64,000 bases of DNA. Origin: Brucella haematophila (GTDB lineage Bacteria; Pseudomonadota; Alphaproteobacteria; Rhizobiales; Rhizobiaceae). How positions within the stretch are numbered: the stretch's first letter is position 1; each line of letters begins with the position of its first letter. Where the stretch lies: contig NZ_VCPE01000004.1 in NCBI RefSeq assembly GCF_005938105.1, positions 310,001-374,000 of the forward strand, read 5' to 3'. This document shows positions 25,671 to 35,981 of this stretch, one piece after another. Under the pieces are notes generated by a model. The model had not been told where the DNA came from and did not search any database. It worked only from the letters and a program-made list of their open reading frames with translations. The translations under genes and the position numbers were made by a program.

Positions 25671-27641
25671 ATGCGCTGGCCTAAGTTCGCACGCCTTGTC
25701 ATCGCGCTCGTCATTCTTTGCGCCGCGGCTGCAGCGACTTTGCTGGCCGTGGTGCCTTTCATCGTCTCGACCGATGCGATCCGCGTGCGTGTGGCGCAGG
25801 AAATCAGCGCCTGGACCGGCTATAGCGTCGAACTGCGCGAAGCCCCTCGCCTGAAAGTCTTCCCCGTGCTGCGCGCCTCGCTGAACGGCGTCACCTTGAG
25901 CAAGATGACTGAACAGGGTCAGAAGCCCTTCATGAGTGCCGCCCGTATTGATGTTGAACTGTCGCCGCTTGATGCGATCATGGGGCATATTTCCTTCTCG
26001 GAAACGCAGATCGTGCGCCCGCATGTCAATCTCGACGGGCCGGTTTCCAATTTCCCTGCGCTGCTCGACGCCATTGCCAATTCCAACGGCCGTCTCGGCA
26101 CCGCAATTCGTGCGCAGCGCGCCTTGCAGCAACGCGGCACAAACAACAACACGCAGGCAGCCGAACAGGCATCGCAGCCTTTCGGGCGTGTGGTGGTGCG
26201 CGATGGAACGGTATCTTTTCCGCGTCCTGAACATGGCGGCGGGAACGGCGGCACCCCTGCCAAGGATGAACAGCTGACCAATGTGAACATGACGCTGGAA
26301 TGGCCCCAGACGTCGAGCGCGGCGACGCTGCGCGGCAGCGGCAAGTGGCGCAATGAAGCCTCGCAGTTCAGCATCACGGCGGCACAGGCCCTGCCGCTTC
26401 TGGCAGGCGGCACCTCGGATGTGACGGCAAGCTTTACCGCCAATCCACTGAGCGTGAATTTTCAGGGCAAGGCCAATATTTCGGAAGACCGGTTCTTTGA
26501 AGGCGATCTGAGCGCGAAGACGCCGTCCTTGAGCGGTGCAGTGCGCTGGCTGAGCCTGCCGCCCATCGCGGGCAGTTCGCAGGTCGGCGCGTTCTCGCTC
26601 GATTCCACCATCACCGCCACGCCGAAGCGCTGGAAATTTGCCGATGTCGAGATGAACGCTGGCGACAGCCCTGCCAAGGGCGTGATTGAAATCGGCCTTG
26701 AACAGGAACAACCCGCCGTGACCGGCACGCTTGCCTTCGACAAGCTGGACCTTCGCAGCCTGTTCGCAGCTTTTGTGCCCCTGCCGGATACAACCGCACG
26801 CGCGCCGAATGATCGCGGCAATACGGACGCCATCGACACGAGCTTCTTCGACCGCTCGGAGTTCGATCTCCGCCTTTCCGCCCAGAACGCTACGGCAGGC
26901 CCCGTCACGCTGACGGGCGTTGCAGCCGCGATCCAGATCCGCGGCGGTCGCGCGATTTTCGATATTGGCGACGCCAAGGGGTTCAACGGCACCTTGCAGG
27001 CCAATGTACAGATCGTCCGCGATCTCAAGAGCGCCACGGGTGAGCTGCGTTTCAACGCGAGCGATATCGAGAGCACGCAGTTCCTGACGGCGCTTGGTTT
27101 CGACAAGCCGTTTATCAGCGGCAAGGGCAATGTCTCGTTGTTCATGAAAGGCCCGGTCAATCGCTGGTCCGGCCTGCTTTCAAGCGCACAGGGCAACGTG
27201 TCGGTGCAATTGAACAACGGCCAGATGCAAGGCTTTGCCGTTCAGGATTTTCTGGCCAAGGCGCAGAGCGAGCGCTTCTTCGCGCTGGAGCGCAAAGACA
27301 ATGTTGCGCTGGCTTTCAACCGGCTCGACCTCAAGGCCAATCTTTCCGAAGGCGTGGCATCGCTGGAAAGCGCACGCCTCGACACTTCGGACGGAACGCT
27401 CAATCTTGCTGGCATCGTGCCTTTCGTGGATCGCAGTCTTGCGCTGAGCGGCGAGGTCATCTTCCCCAACAGCCAGACTGGAACGCCAGAGCCGCAGCAG
27501 CCACAGGCCGGAGCGGAAGGCCAGCCAGCACCAGCGCCCACAGAGAATGCGACGCCTGCCAAACCGTCATTGCATTTCTTTGTCGGCGGCTCGTGGGATC
27601 GGCCATTCATCTCGCCATCGACAACCGGATTGGGGCAGTAA
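25671..27641 (+). CDS. AsmA family protein
   Basis: Envelope protein of 656 aa with one N-terminal transmembrane helix (about 5-28) and a long periplasmic part of AsmA type, a repeating beta-groove fold linked to phospholipid transport and outer-membrane homeostasis. Visible marks: VPFIVSTDAIRVRVAQEISAWTG at the start and the C-terminal AsmA block with DFLAKAQSERFFALERKDNVAL and TSDGTLNLAGIVPFVDRSL. A Pro/Gln-rich stretch lies near 605-630. ATG 25671 is used; TTG 25668 is adjacent. Monocistronic. Confidence 0.85.
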   Translation: MRWPKFARLVIALVILCAAAAATLLAVVPFIVSTDAIRVRVAQEISAWTGYSVELREAPRLKVFPVLRASLNGVTLSKMTEQGQKPFMSAARIDVELSPLDAIMGHISFSETQIVRPHVNLDGPVSNFPALLDAIANSNGRLGTAIRAQRALQQRGTNNNTQAAEQASQPFGRVVVRDGTVSFPRPEHGGGNGGTPAKDEQLTNVNMTLEWPQTSSAATLRGSGKWRNEASQFSITAAQALPLLAGGTSDVTASFTANPLSVNFQGKANISEDRFFEGDLSAKTPSLSGAVRWLSLPPIAGSSQVGAFSLDSTITATPKRWKFADVEMNAGDSPAKGVIEIGLEQEQPAVTGTLAFDKLDLRSLFAAFVPLPDTTARAPNDRGNTDAIDTSFFDRSEFDLRLSAQNATAGPVTLTGVAAAIQIRGGRAIFDIGDAKGFNGTLQANVQIVRDLKSATGELRFNASDIESTQFLTALGFDKPFISGKGNVSLFMKGPVNRWSGLLSSAQGNVSVQLNNGQMQGFAVQDFLAKAQSERFFALERKDNVALAFNRLDLKANLSEGVASLESARLDTSDGTLNLAGIVPFVDRSLALSGEVIFPNSQTGTPEPQQPQAGAEGQPAPAPTENATPAKPSLHFFVGGSWDRPFISPSTTGLGQ

Positions 27642-27660
27642 AGCCCCCAATCAAAGCCAA

Positions 27661-27806
27661 GCATTTCCAGCAAAAGTGCGAAGCGTCTACGCAGGGAAAT
27701 CAGTCCACTGGACTGATTTCTGATCCTGCTTCGATGCGTCGGATAATGCGTCAAAACAAATAGATAGAGCGGTTCCAAGATTCCGTTTTGACCGGAACCG
27801 CTCTAA
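27661..27806. repeat. palindromic repeat, family A (full copy 1)
   Basis: About 146 bases with sub-palindromes: GCATTTCCAGCAAAAGTGCG at the left, GAAATCAGTCCACTGGACTGATTTC (ATCAGTCCA/TGGACTGAT dyad) in the middle, and GAGCGGTTCC...GGAACCGCTC at the right. The right end, on the minus strand TTAGAGCGG, contains the TAG stop of potI. A full reverse-orientation copy is at 48975-49119 and a shorter one at 45095-45185. Confidence 0.92.
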
Positions 27807-28624
27807 CCCATGCGGAATGCTGCCTGCTCATCGCGGCGACGCTGCACTTCACGGCGCTTGTTGACGATGGATGCGATGATAACGCCTGTGGTCACCAGCG
27901 CGATCAGAATGGTACAGACCGCGTTGATTTCCGGCGTGACGCCAAGGCGCACCTGGCTGTAGATTTTCATCGGCAGCGTTGTGGCGCCCGGCCCGGAGGT
28001 GAAGCTCGCGATCACCAGATCGTCGAGCGACAGGGTGAAGGCCAGCATCCAGCCGGAAACCACGGCAGGCAAAATCACCGGCAATGTGATCTTCATGAAG
28101 GTGGTGACCGGCGGCGCGCCGAGATCCATCGCCGCTTCCTCCAGCGAGCGGTCGAAACTCACCAGACGCGACTGCACCACGACCGCCACGAAACACATTG
28201 CAAATGTGATATGCGCCAGCGTGACCGTCCAGAAACCACGGTCGAAATTCATCGCCACGAAAAGCAGCAGAAGCGACAGGCCGGTGATGACATCCGGCAT
28301 GACCAGCGGCGCATAGACCATGCCCGAAAACAGGATGCGCCCGCGAAAGCGGGTATAGCGCGTCAGAGCCAGCGCCGCGAGCGTACCAAGAACGGTTGCA
28401 ATGGTGGCCGACAGGAAGGCGACGCGGATCGTCACCCATGCCGCATCCATCAGCGCCTGATTGCGGAACAGCTCAACGTACCATTTGGTCGAAAACCCCG
28501 CCCAGACCGTCACCAGCCGGGATTCATTGAACGAATAGATGACCAGCAGCACGATGGGCAGATAGAGGAAGGCGAAGCCGACAACCACCGATGCGATATT
28601 GAAACGGGACCAGTTGTTGTTCAT
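27803..28624 (-). CDS. potI: putrescine ABC transporter permease PotI
   Basis: Inner-membrane permease of 273 aa, second channel subunit of the PotFGHI importer. Six helices; the opening FLYLPIVLLVIYSFNESR and the EAA loop EEAAMDLGAPPVTTFMKITLPVI are typical of PotC/PotI. Starts 3 bases after the potH stop. The TAG stop is contributed by the end of the family A repeat. Confidence 0.92.
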   Translation of the reverse strand: MNNNWSRFNIASVVVGFAFLYLPIVLLVIYSFNESRLVTVWAGFSTKWYVELFRNQALMDAAWVTIRVAFLSATIATVLGTLAALALTRYTRFRGRILFSGMVYAPLVMPDVITGLSLLLLFVAMNFDRGFWTVTLAHITFAMCFVAVVVQSRLVSFDRSLEEAAMDLGAPPVTTFMKITLPVILPAVVSGWMLAFTLSLDDLVIASFTSGPGATTLPMKIYSQVRLGVTPEINAVCTILIALVTTGVIIASIVNKRREVQRRRDEQAAFRMG

Positions 28625-28627
28625 CGC

Positions 28628-29539
28628 TTATTTCCCCTTTTCCTGCGCGCGCGCCTGCACCTGCTGGAAGATCACAATCGGCACGATCAGCAGGATCAGC
28701 AACACCACCGCAACAGCGGACGATACCGGCCAGTCGCGGTTGGAGAAGAACTCGCTCCAGATCGTCTTGCCGATCATCAATGTCTGCGATCCGCCGAGAA
28801 GATCGGGGATCACGAATTCACCGACAGCAGGGATGAAGACCAGGAAGCAGCCTGCCAGCACACCGGCGAGCGACAGCGGAAACGTGATTTTCCAGAATGC
28901 GGCAAACGGCGTGCAGCCCAGATCCTGTGCCGCTTCGATCAGCGAATAGTCCATCTTTTCAAGCGACGAATAGATCGGCAGCACCATGAAAGGCAGATAG
29001 GAATAGACGATACCGATGAAGACCGCCGTATCGGTGTTCAGAATATTGAGCGGCGTATCAATGACATTGAGCCACATCAGAAACTGGTTCAGCAGCCCTT
29101 CCGGCTTCAGAATACCGATCCACGCATAGACGCGGATCAGGAACGAGGTCCAGAACGGCAGGATCACCAGCATCAGCAGCGTCGGGCGGATTGTCGTCGG
29201 CGCGCGCGCAATGCCATAAGCCATCGGATAGGCCACCAGCAGCGTCAGGACGGTCGAAATGGCTGCGATGCGGACGCTCGACAGATAGGCCTTGTAATAA
29301 AGCGGATCATCCAGCAGCCAGAGATAATTGGCGAACGACAGCTGCTTGATCTTCTCCCAATTGGACGCGAAGCCCTGGGCCAGATCGAATGTCGGCATAT
29401 AGGCCGGGATCGCCATCGCGACTTCCGACAGGGAAATCTTGAAGACGATGAAGAACGGGACGAGGAAAAATACCAGCAGCCAGAAATAGGGTATCGCAAT
29501 GACGAGGCGGCTGGCGATGGAAGCAATCAGCTTCTGCAT
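28628..29539 (-). CDS. potH: putrescine ABC transporter permease PotH
   Basis: Permease of 303 aa, first channel subunit. It begins MQKLIASIASRLVIAIPYFWL, then six helices and the EAA loop EAAQDLGCTPFAAFWKITFPLS. ATG 29539 lies 10 bases after the potG stop, with AGGA upstream; the open frame up to 29608 only overlaps potG. Confidence 0.92.
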   Translation of the reverse strand: MQKLIASIASRLVIAIPYFWLLVFFLVPFFIVFKISLSEVAMAIPAYMPTFDLAQGFASNWEKIKQLSFANYLWLLDDPLYYKAYLSSVRIAAISTVLTLLVAYPMAYGIARAPTTIRPTLLMLVILPFWTSFLIRVYAWIGILKPEGLLNQFLMWLNVIDTPLNILNTDTAVFIGIVYSYLPFMVLPIYSSLEKMDYSLIEAAQDLGCTPFAAFWKITFPLSLAGVLAGCFLVFIPAVGEFVIPDLLGGSQTLMIGKTIWSEFFSNRDWPVSSAVAVVLLILLIVPIVIFQQVQARAQEKGK

Positions 29540-29549
29540 GGGGCAATCC

Positions 29550-30695
29550 TCACGCTGTGAGCACCAGACCGGCGTCGGTATCGAAGGAAACCCAGACGCG
29601 CTCGTCATAGGTCAGCGGATTTTCGGTCTTGCGCACCGCGTTGAGGCTGGCAGCCTTGATGGTACGGCCATTGTCGAGGCGCACGTGGAAAACCGTCATA
29701 TCGCCGAAATAGGCGATATCCCACAACTCGCCTTCCACCGCGTTGACTGAAGCTTCTTCCGGCTTGGTGCGCGAAATGCGGGTCTTTTCCGGCCGCACCG
29801 CATACCAGACCTTCTGGCCGGGATTGAGCTGTTCACGCGTTTCGGTCTGGATATGGAAGCCGAATTTTTCGGTGGCGATTTCCGCCTCGCCGTTAGCGGA
29901 CTTCACCACTTCGCCTTCGATAATATTCACATTGCCGATGAAGTCGGCCACGAATTTGGAGCGCGGCGCTTCATAGACTTCCGCCGGCGTCGCCACCTGC
30001 TTGATGCGGCCCTTGTCCATGACCGCAATACGGTCTGACATGGTCATGGCTTCTTCCTGATCGTGGGTCACGACCATGAAGGTCATGCCGAGCTTGACCT
30101 GCAAATCCATCAGTTCGAACTGGGTTTCTTCGCGCAGCTTCTTGTCGAGCGCGCCAAGTGGTTCGTCCAGCAGCAGCACTTTGGGGCGCTTGGCGACGGA
30201 GCGGGCAAGCGCCACGCGCTGACGCTGGCCGCCAGACAACTGATGCGGCTTGCGCTTGCCATATTGCTCCAGCTTCACGAGCTTGAGCATTTCCGCAACG
30301 CGCGCATCGATTTCCGATTTCGCCATACCGTCCTGCTTGAGGCCGAAGGCGATATTGCTCTCAACCGTCATATGCGGAAACAGCGCATAGGACTGGAACA
30401 TCATATTGACCGGGCGCTTATAGGGCGGAATGCCGCGCATATCCTGACCGTCCAGCGTGATACGGCCCGATGTCGGCTCCTCGAAGCCTGCCAACATGCG
30501 CATCAGCGTGGTCTTGCCACAGCCGGAGGCGCCGAGCAGAGCAAAGAACTCGCGGTTGAAAACATTCAGCGACAGATCATCGACAGCAGTGAAATCGCCG
30601 AAGATTTTCGTCACATTCTCGAAAGAAATGTAGGGCTTGGCCGCCGCGTCATTCCAAGGCGCAAATTTGCGGCGAAAGCTGCCAAAAGATTCCAT
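29550..30695 (-). CDS. potG: putrescine ABC transporter ATP-binding protein PotG
   Basis: ATPase of 381 aa. Walker A GASGCGKTT at 55-63, Q-loop in MMFQSYALFPHMTV, signature LSGGQRQRVALARS, Walker B VLLLDEPLGALD, and a C-terminal TOBE/OB domain (about 250-380) that regulates polyamine porters. Second gene of potFGHI, with about 165 bases to potF. Confidence 0.93.
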   Translation of the reverse strand: MESFGSFRRKFAPWNDAAAKPYISFENVTKIFGDFTAVDDLSLNVFNREFFALLGASGCGKTTLMRMLAGFEEPTSGRITLDGQDMRGIPPYKRPVNMMFQSYALFPHMTVESNIAFGLKQDGMAKSEIDARVAEMLKLVKLEQYGKRKPHQLSGGQRQRVALARSVAKRPKVLLLDEPLGALDKKLREETQFELMDLQVKLGMTFMVVTHDQEEAMTMSDRIAVMDKGRIKQVATPAEVYEAPRSKFVADFIGNVNIIEGEVVKSANGEAEIATEKFGFHIQTETREQLNPGQKVWYAVRPEKTRISRTKPEEASVNAVEGELWDIAYFGDMTVFHVRLDNGRTIKAASLNAVRKTENPLTYDERVWVSFDTDAGLVLTA

Positions 30696-30860
30696 ACCGT
30701 TCCCCTATCCGATCTACCCGGAACCAAAAGTTCGTCTCAAAACGAGACTGCTTTCGATGATTATGCAGCATTTACAAGACGTAGAGCGGCCCTCTGTCCA
30801 ACAGTGAGCCGCTCTTCACAATGTCATATGCGGGTCAAACCCCGGCATAGCGTTCGATTA

Positions 30861-31964
30861 TTACTGGCCTGTGACGATCTTGGTCCAGGCACGGGTCACC
30901 ACGCGCTGGGTCTTGGTGTCGTAAGGCGTCGGCACGAACAGCTTCTTCATAACGTCTGCGGTCGGGTAGATCGCCGGATCATTAAGGATGTCCTTGTTGA
31001 TGAATTCCTGCGAAGCCTTGTTGCCATTGGCATAGAACACATAGTCCGAAGCCTTGGCTGCCACTTCCGGACGCATGATATAATTCATGAATTCCAGTGC
31101 TTCCGGCACATGCTTGGCATCAGCCGGGATTGCCATCTGGTCGAACCACATCAAAGCGCCTTCCTTCGGGATCGAATAGCCGATCTCGACGCCCTGATTG
31201 GCCTTTTCGGCGCGATCACGTGCCTGGAAAATGTCACCCGAATAGCCGATGGCCATGCAGATATCGCCATTGGCGAGTGCATTGATATATTCCGACGAGT
31301 GGAACTTGCGAATATTCGGGCGGATCTTGAGATAGAGATCCTGCGCCTTCTGCAAGTCGTCCGGCGACGGAGAATTTGGATCAAGGCCGAGATAGTTCAA
31401 AGCCGGACGCAGCATTTCGCTGGCAGAATCCAGAAGATAGATGCCGCAATCCTTCAGCTTTGCCGACTTTTCCGGGTCGAACAGCACGTCCCACGAATCG
31501 ATGGTGTCGGTGCCGAGCGCTTCCTTGATCTTGGCCTTGTTGTAGCCAATGCCCGTCGTACCCCACATATAATTGACCGAGTATTCGTTGACCGGATCGT
31601 AGGTTGCGGCGCGGCTCGAAATCTCGTCCCACATATTCTTGAGGTTCGGCAGCTTGTCCTTGTCGAGCTTCAGGAACACGCCAGCGGGAATCTGGCGGCC
31701 GAGAAATTCGCCCGACGGAACAACGAGATCGTAGCCGCTGCCACCGGCCAGAAGCTTGGTTTCGAGGATTTCGTTGGAATCATAGACGTCATAGACGACC
31801 TTGATGCCGGTTTCCTTGGTGAAATCCTTCAGGATGGAGTCGTCGATATAATCCGACCAGTTGTAGATATTGACCACCCGCTCCTGTGCGCTGGCGGAGA
31901 ATGTGGCGGCGGCAACAACGCTCGTCACGACGGTGGTGGCCAGAAGGAAGGATTTGATCCCCAT
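30861..31964 (-). CDS. potF: putrescine-binding periplasmic protein PotF
   Basis: Solute receptor of 367 aa. Signal peptide about 1-26 (ends FSASAQE), mature protein starting RVVNIYNWSDYIDDS, the hallmark of PotD/PotF. SGYDLVVPSGEFLGRQ and AIGYSGDIFQARDRA are further family blocks with acidic/aromatic ligand residues. ATG 31964 has GGAG at ideal distance; ATG 31976 adds four residues. First gene of the operon. Putrescine rather than spermidine is inferred from the F-G-H-I order and gene sizes. Confidence 0.93.
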   Translation of the reverse strand: MGIKSFLLATTVVTSVVAAATFSASAQERVVNIYNWSDYIDDSILKDFTKETGIKVVYDVYDSNEILETKLLAGGSGYDLVVPSGEFLGRQIPAGVFLKLDKDKLPNLKNMWDEISSRAATYDPVNEYSVNYMWGTTGIGYNKAKIKEALGTDTIDSWDVLFDPEKSAKLKDCGIYLLDSASEMLRPALNYLGLDPNSPSPDDLQKAQDLYLKIRPNIRKFHSSEYINALANGDICMAIGYSGDIFQARDRAEKANQGVEIGYSIPKEGALMWFDQMAIPADAKHVPEALEFMNYIMRPEVAAKASDYVFYANGNKASQEFINKDILNDPAIYPTADVMKKLFVPTPYDTKTQRVVTRAWTKIVTGQ

Positions 31965-32312
31965 TATTTGCTCCATTCTACACGCTCATTTCCGGTGCAG
32001 GTACAGGTTGGATATACTATTCCTTGATTGCACTTTTTTAGATTGCACCGGTTTCGTCAACCGCCTGCGTCGATCACGAACATAAAAAATTGCAACCTGA
32101 GCGCCGCTGGAGGGGCGATGAGATTTCGGCTGTGTTGAGCCGAAAATGGTGGGGTTTGAGAACCGGAGCGGAATGTACTTCAAGCAAAGTCCCGAAAAGT
32201 TGCAGACTTTTCGGATAAGACTTGCGTAAAAGGAGCATACGTGAGCACCGGAAGCGAAAAACCACGCCATTTGCAGGCCATCACAACCGAAATATCGCGC
32301 CCCCTCGCGCCA
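31965..32312. other. intergenic upstream of potF with decayed repeats
   Basis: About 350 bases. 32143-32176 (GAGAACCGGAGCGGAATGTAC) resembles the core of the family D repeat, and 32186-32213 (CCGAAAAGTTGCAGACTTTTCGG) is an inverted repeat like the family C hairpin at 41904. These look like old copies of intergenic elements. The potF promoter should also be here. Confidence 0.6.
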
Positions 32313-33725
32313 CTATTGGAAATCGAAGGCAGAAAGCCCCGCCACCATCTCGTCCAGTCCCAACGGGCGGGTCAAAGGCGGTTCGGCGCGGGTGACGCAG
32401 CCTTGCCGTTCGCACAGACGACAAGCCGGGCCAATCTCTGTATTGCCTGCCTTTGCGATGGCAGCGCCGTAAACGGTCTCTTCCCCCGCCTCCAGCGCGC
32501 AGCCAAGCAGGATAGCAGTGCGGCGCGGGCGCTCGTTGAATGCGCCTTGCGGCCCTTCCAAAGTGCGCGCGACGGTCAGAAATGCGGTGCCGTCCGGCAG
32601 TTCCGTTGGTTCGACCAGCACCTGGCCTGCCTGCGCGAAAGCCGCATAGACCGGCAGCTTCGGGCACTGCCCGCCAAACCGTGTCGGAAAGCCCTCGGCA
32701 CCTGCGACGCGCAACCGGTTACCGGCATGGTCGATTTCCATCACAAAGAACGGCAGAGCACTCGCCCCCTGCCGCTGCAAGGTGGTGAGACGGCTCGCCG
32801 CCTGCTGGAACGAGACCCCGAACCGCGAGCGCAGCGCATCGACATCATAGCGCATCCGCACCGCGGCATCACGAAACTGGCGATAGGGCATCATCAACGC
32901 CTGCGCGGCATAGCGCGCCAGCTCGAACCGGGCGATACGCTTTGCTTCACCGGACGATAGTTTCAGCCCTTCCGTCTCCGCGCCGATCACCACCTGCATG
33001 CGGATGAGCGCCGCTTCCATGGCGATCTCCTGCAACTGATCAAAGGGCGATAGACGTTCCGAAATGAACAGGCGCTGCGAATGGCGATCATAGCGCCTGC
33101 GCCAGTTGGGCATGGTCGCGACCGGCAATGTGCGCACCGTGATACCATGCTCGCGCCGCAGCCATTCCTTCAAGGCTGCCGACAGATCGCCATCCGGTTT
33201 CAACAGCGCGAAAAAGCTCTCTGCTTCTTCTTCGATACGCGGATAGTGATTGGGACGTCGCGCCATCACATCGCGCACTTCATCCAGCGGCAGCCGTGTG
33301 GCGGAAAGCTGCGCCGCACTTCCCTCATGCGACAGCAATTGCGACAGATCAGACAGGCGCTGCTGCTGCTCGCGATAGGCCCGGTAGAGCTTCATGATTC
33401 CGACGGCGGCGTTGGGGGCCGCCTCGCCGATTTCGACCAGTTCCTGATCGCCCGGCAACTCGCCGGTCAAAAGCGGATCGGAAAACACTTCCTTCAATCC
33501 GGTGATCGTCGCGCCACTTTCGGCCTGCAAACTATCGAGGTCGAGCTTGTAAACACTGGCGAGCCGCAACAACAACTGCACCGTCAAGGGCCGCTGGTTG
33601 CGCTCAATCAGATTGAGATAGGACGGCGAAATGCCAAGCGCCTCGGCCATGGCCGTCTGCGTCAGGGACCGCTCGTTGCGAATGCGCCTGATGCGCGGCC
33701 CGGCAAAAATCTTGCGTTCGCTCAA
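32313..33725 (-). CDS. XRE-family regulator with ImmA/IrrE and DUF2083 domains (RamB/ScfR-like)
   Basis: Transcription regulator of 470 aa. Helix-turn-helix at about 10-65 (LTQTAMAEALGISPSYLNLIERNQRPL), a middle ImmA/IrrE-like region, and a C-terminal DUF2083 domain with its cysteine cluster (CPKLP, CALEAG, CRLCERQGC). Relatives such as RamB control glyoxylate-cycle and short-chain acyl-CoA genes. I chose TTG 33725 because GGGAGGA stands 6 bases before it; ATG 33767 has no such site. It is divergent from aceA, a likely target. Confidence 0.85.
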   Translation of the reverse strand: MSERKIFAGPRIRRIRNERSLTQTAMAEALGISPSYLNLIERNQRPLTVQLLLRLASVYKLDLDSLQAESGATITGLKEVFSDPLLTGELPGDQELVEIGEAAPNAAVGIMKLYRAYREQQQRLSDLSQLLSHEGSAAQLSATRLPLDEVRDVMARRPNHYPRIEEEAESFFALLKPDGDLSAALKEWLRREHGITVRTLPVATMPNWRRRYDRHSQRLFISERLSPFDQLQEIAMEAALIRMQVVIGAETEGLKLSSGEAKRIARFELARYAAQALMMPYRQFRDAAVRMRYDVDALRSRFGVSFQQAASRLTTLQRQGASALPFFVMEIDHAGNRLRVAGAEGFPTRFGGQCPKLPVYAAFAQAGQVLVEPTELPDGTAFLTVARTLEGPQGAFNERPRRTAILLGCALEAGEETVYGAAIAKAGNTEIGPACRLCERQGCVTRAEPPLTRPLGLDEMVAGLSAFDFQ

Positions 33726-33780
33726 CTCTGTCCTCCCAAACCCGCAATGGTGATTTTTACAATTCATGACAAAATAGCTG

Positions 33781-33795
33781 CAAAGTCAGACTTTG
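33781..33795. promoter_or_regulatory. candidate operator between the XRE regulator and aceA
   Basis: CAAAGTC-A-GACTTTG, a perfect 7-bp inverted repeat, 55 bases upstream of the regulator start. The half-site ACTTTG is close to the ACTTTGCAAA motif known for RamB. Nearby TTTACAAATTTAC may be a second site. Confidence 0.6.
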
Positions 33796-33974
33796 ACAAT
33801 CTTTACAAATTTACAGAGTGCCTTCGTCAAATATCCGACAGCTTAACTTCAATTCTCTGGCGCTTTTGGCGCTTTTTCTAGCCACCCATCCAATGCGAAT
33901 GTAAATTCAGTCACAGAAAGAGCAGCGACTAACCGCTCTTCGTGAACCAGTGATAAGTGTGAGGAGACACCGAA

Positions 33975-35264
<1,290 letters not shown>

Positions 35265-35295
35265 CAGTCAGTAATCAAACAGGAGGAACAGTTCC

Positions 35296-35532
35296 ATGAA
35301 TTCGCCAGCACGCGTCAAGGAAAGAGCAGAAGAACAATCGTCGAGCATGTCCACGGATCAGCAGACCGTTATCCGTATGCTCGCCAACGATCTGCATCGC
35401 CTCAACTACACCGTCATGAAGGCGGTCGAGGCAGGCGTTTCGGTGGAACTGGTCCGCTCCGCCCGGCATCATGGTGGCGACGGCAACTGGGGTGATCTTC
35501 TGATCCCAGTCATCGTCACCCACGACAAATGA
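35296..35532 (+). CDS. small conserved-type protein downstream of aceA
   Basis: Cytoplasmic 78-aa protein of unknown function, with AGGAGGA before its ATG. The N-terminal two thirds (MSTDQQTVIRMLANDLHRLN, then VEAGVSVELVRSARHH) look helical. The last 19 residues, GGDGNWGDLLIPVIVTHDK, are encoded by the first copy of a palindromic module that recurs twice downstream, each time with a related reading (GDGNWGDLLIPVIVTHDK-stop, then GGDGRKPIPVIVFKSH-stop). I do not recognise the family. Confidence 0.75.
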   Translation: MNSPARVKERAEEQSSSMSTDQQTVIRMLANDLHRLNYTVMKAVEAGVSVELVRSARHHGGDGNWGDLLIPVIVTHDK

Positions 35533-35753
35533 TCACGACCCTGACAATTGCCGTCGCCACCATGTTCATTCATTTTGTGTGCCTTCGGCAACACGGGAAT
35601 GGCGACGGCAACTGGGGCGATCTTCTGATCCCGGTTATCGTCACCCACGACAAATGATGACGATCCTGACTATCGCCGTCGCCACCATGCTTTTTGATCT
35701 TGCCGGTGGCGACGGCAGAAAGCCTATCCCGGTCATTGTTTTCAAAAGCCACT
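35470..35753. repeat. three degenerate tandem palindromic modules
   Basis: Units begin at about 35476, 35601 and 35708 (GGCGACGGCA...), spaced 125 and 107 bases. In unit 1 CATGGTGGCGACGGCAA (35470-35486) has its exact complement at 35548-35564, enclosing the last codons and stop of the small gene. Unit 2 is nearly identical through the stop codon but its arms have drifted; unit 3 keeps only GGTGGCGACGGC and an in-frame IPVIV-stop. Confidence 0.9.
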
Positions 35754-35794
35754 GACCGGCCAGACCACCAATGCCTTTCTCACCTTCACTCCGT

Positions 35795-35827
35795 CCCCGG
35801 CTGCCCCTCCAGCCGGGGATTTTTTTA
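35795..35827 (+). terminator. rho-independent terminator
   Basis: CCCCGGCTG-CCCCT-CCAGCCGGGG followed by a T7 run; ends the aceA transcript after the tandem modules. Confidence 0.95.
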
Positions 35828-35981
35828 TCAGTTCGACGCACTGCGTGCCGGTTTCATAAATTTCTGTATTTTGCAAAAATTTCATAATTGTGAGTATAAA
35901 TTTAATTCAACATTGGATATCGAAGTATATATTAATCCATGTTTTTAATAAAAATGTAAAACGTTTGAAACGGAGAAGACA

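Noticed and set aside
27788-29560. 590-codon plus-strand frame
   Set aside because: Fully antisense to potI and potH; composition rich in His/Arg/Asp as expected from a reverse shadow of membrane-protein codons.
30063-32027. 654-codon plus-strand frame
   Set aside because: Antisense to potG and potF, which are clear genes with ribosome sites and family motifs.
35470-35753. Tandem modules considered as a CRISPR array
   Set aside because: The repeated part includes coding sequence and the spacers are not unique sequences of constant length.
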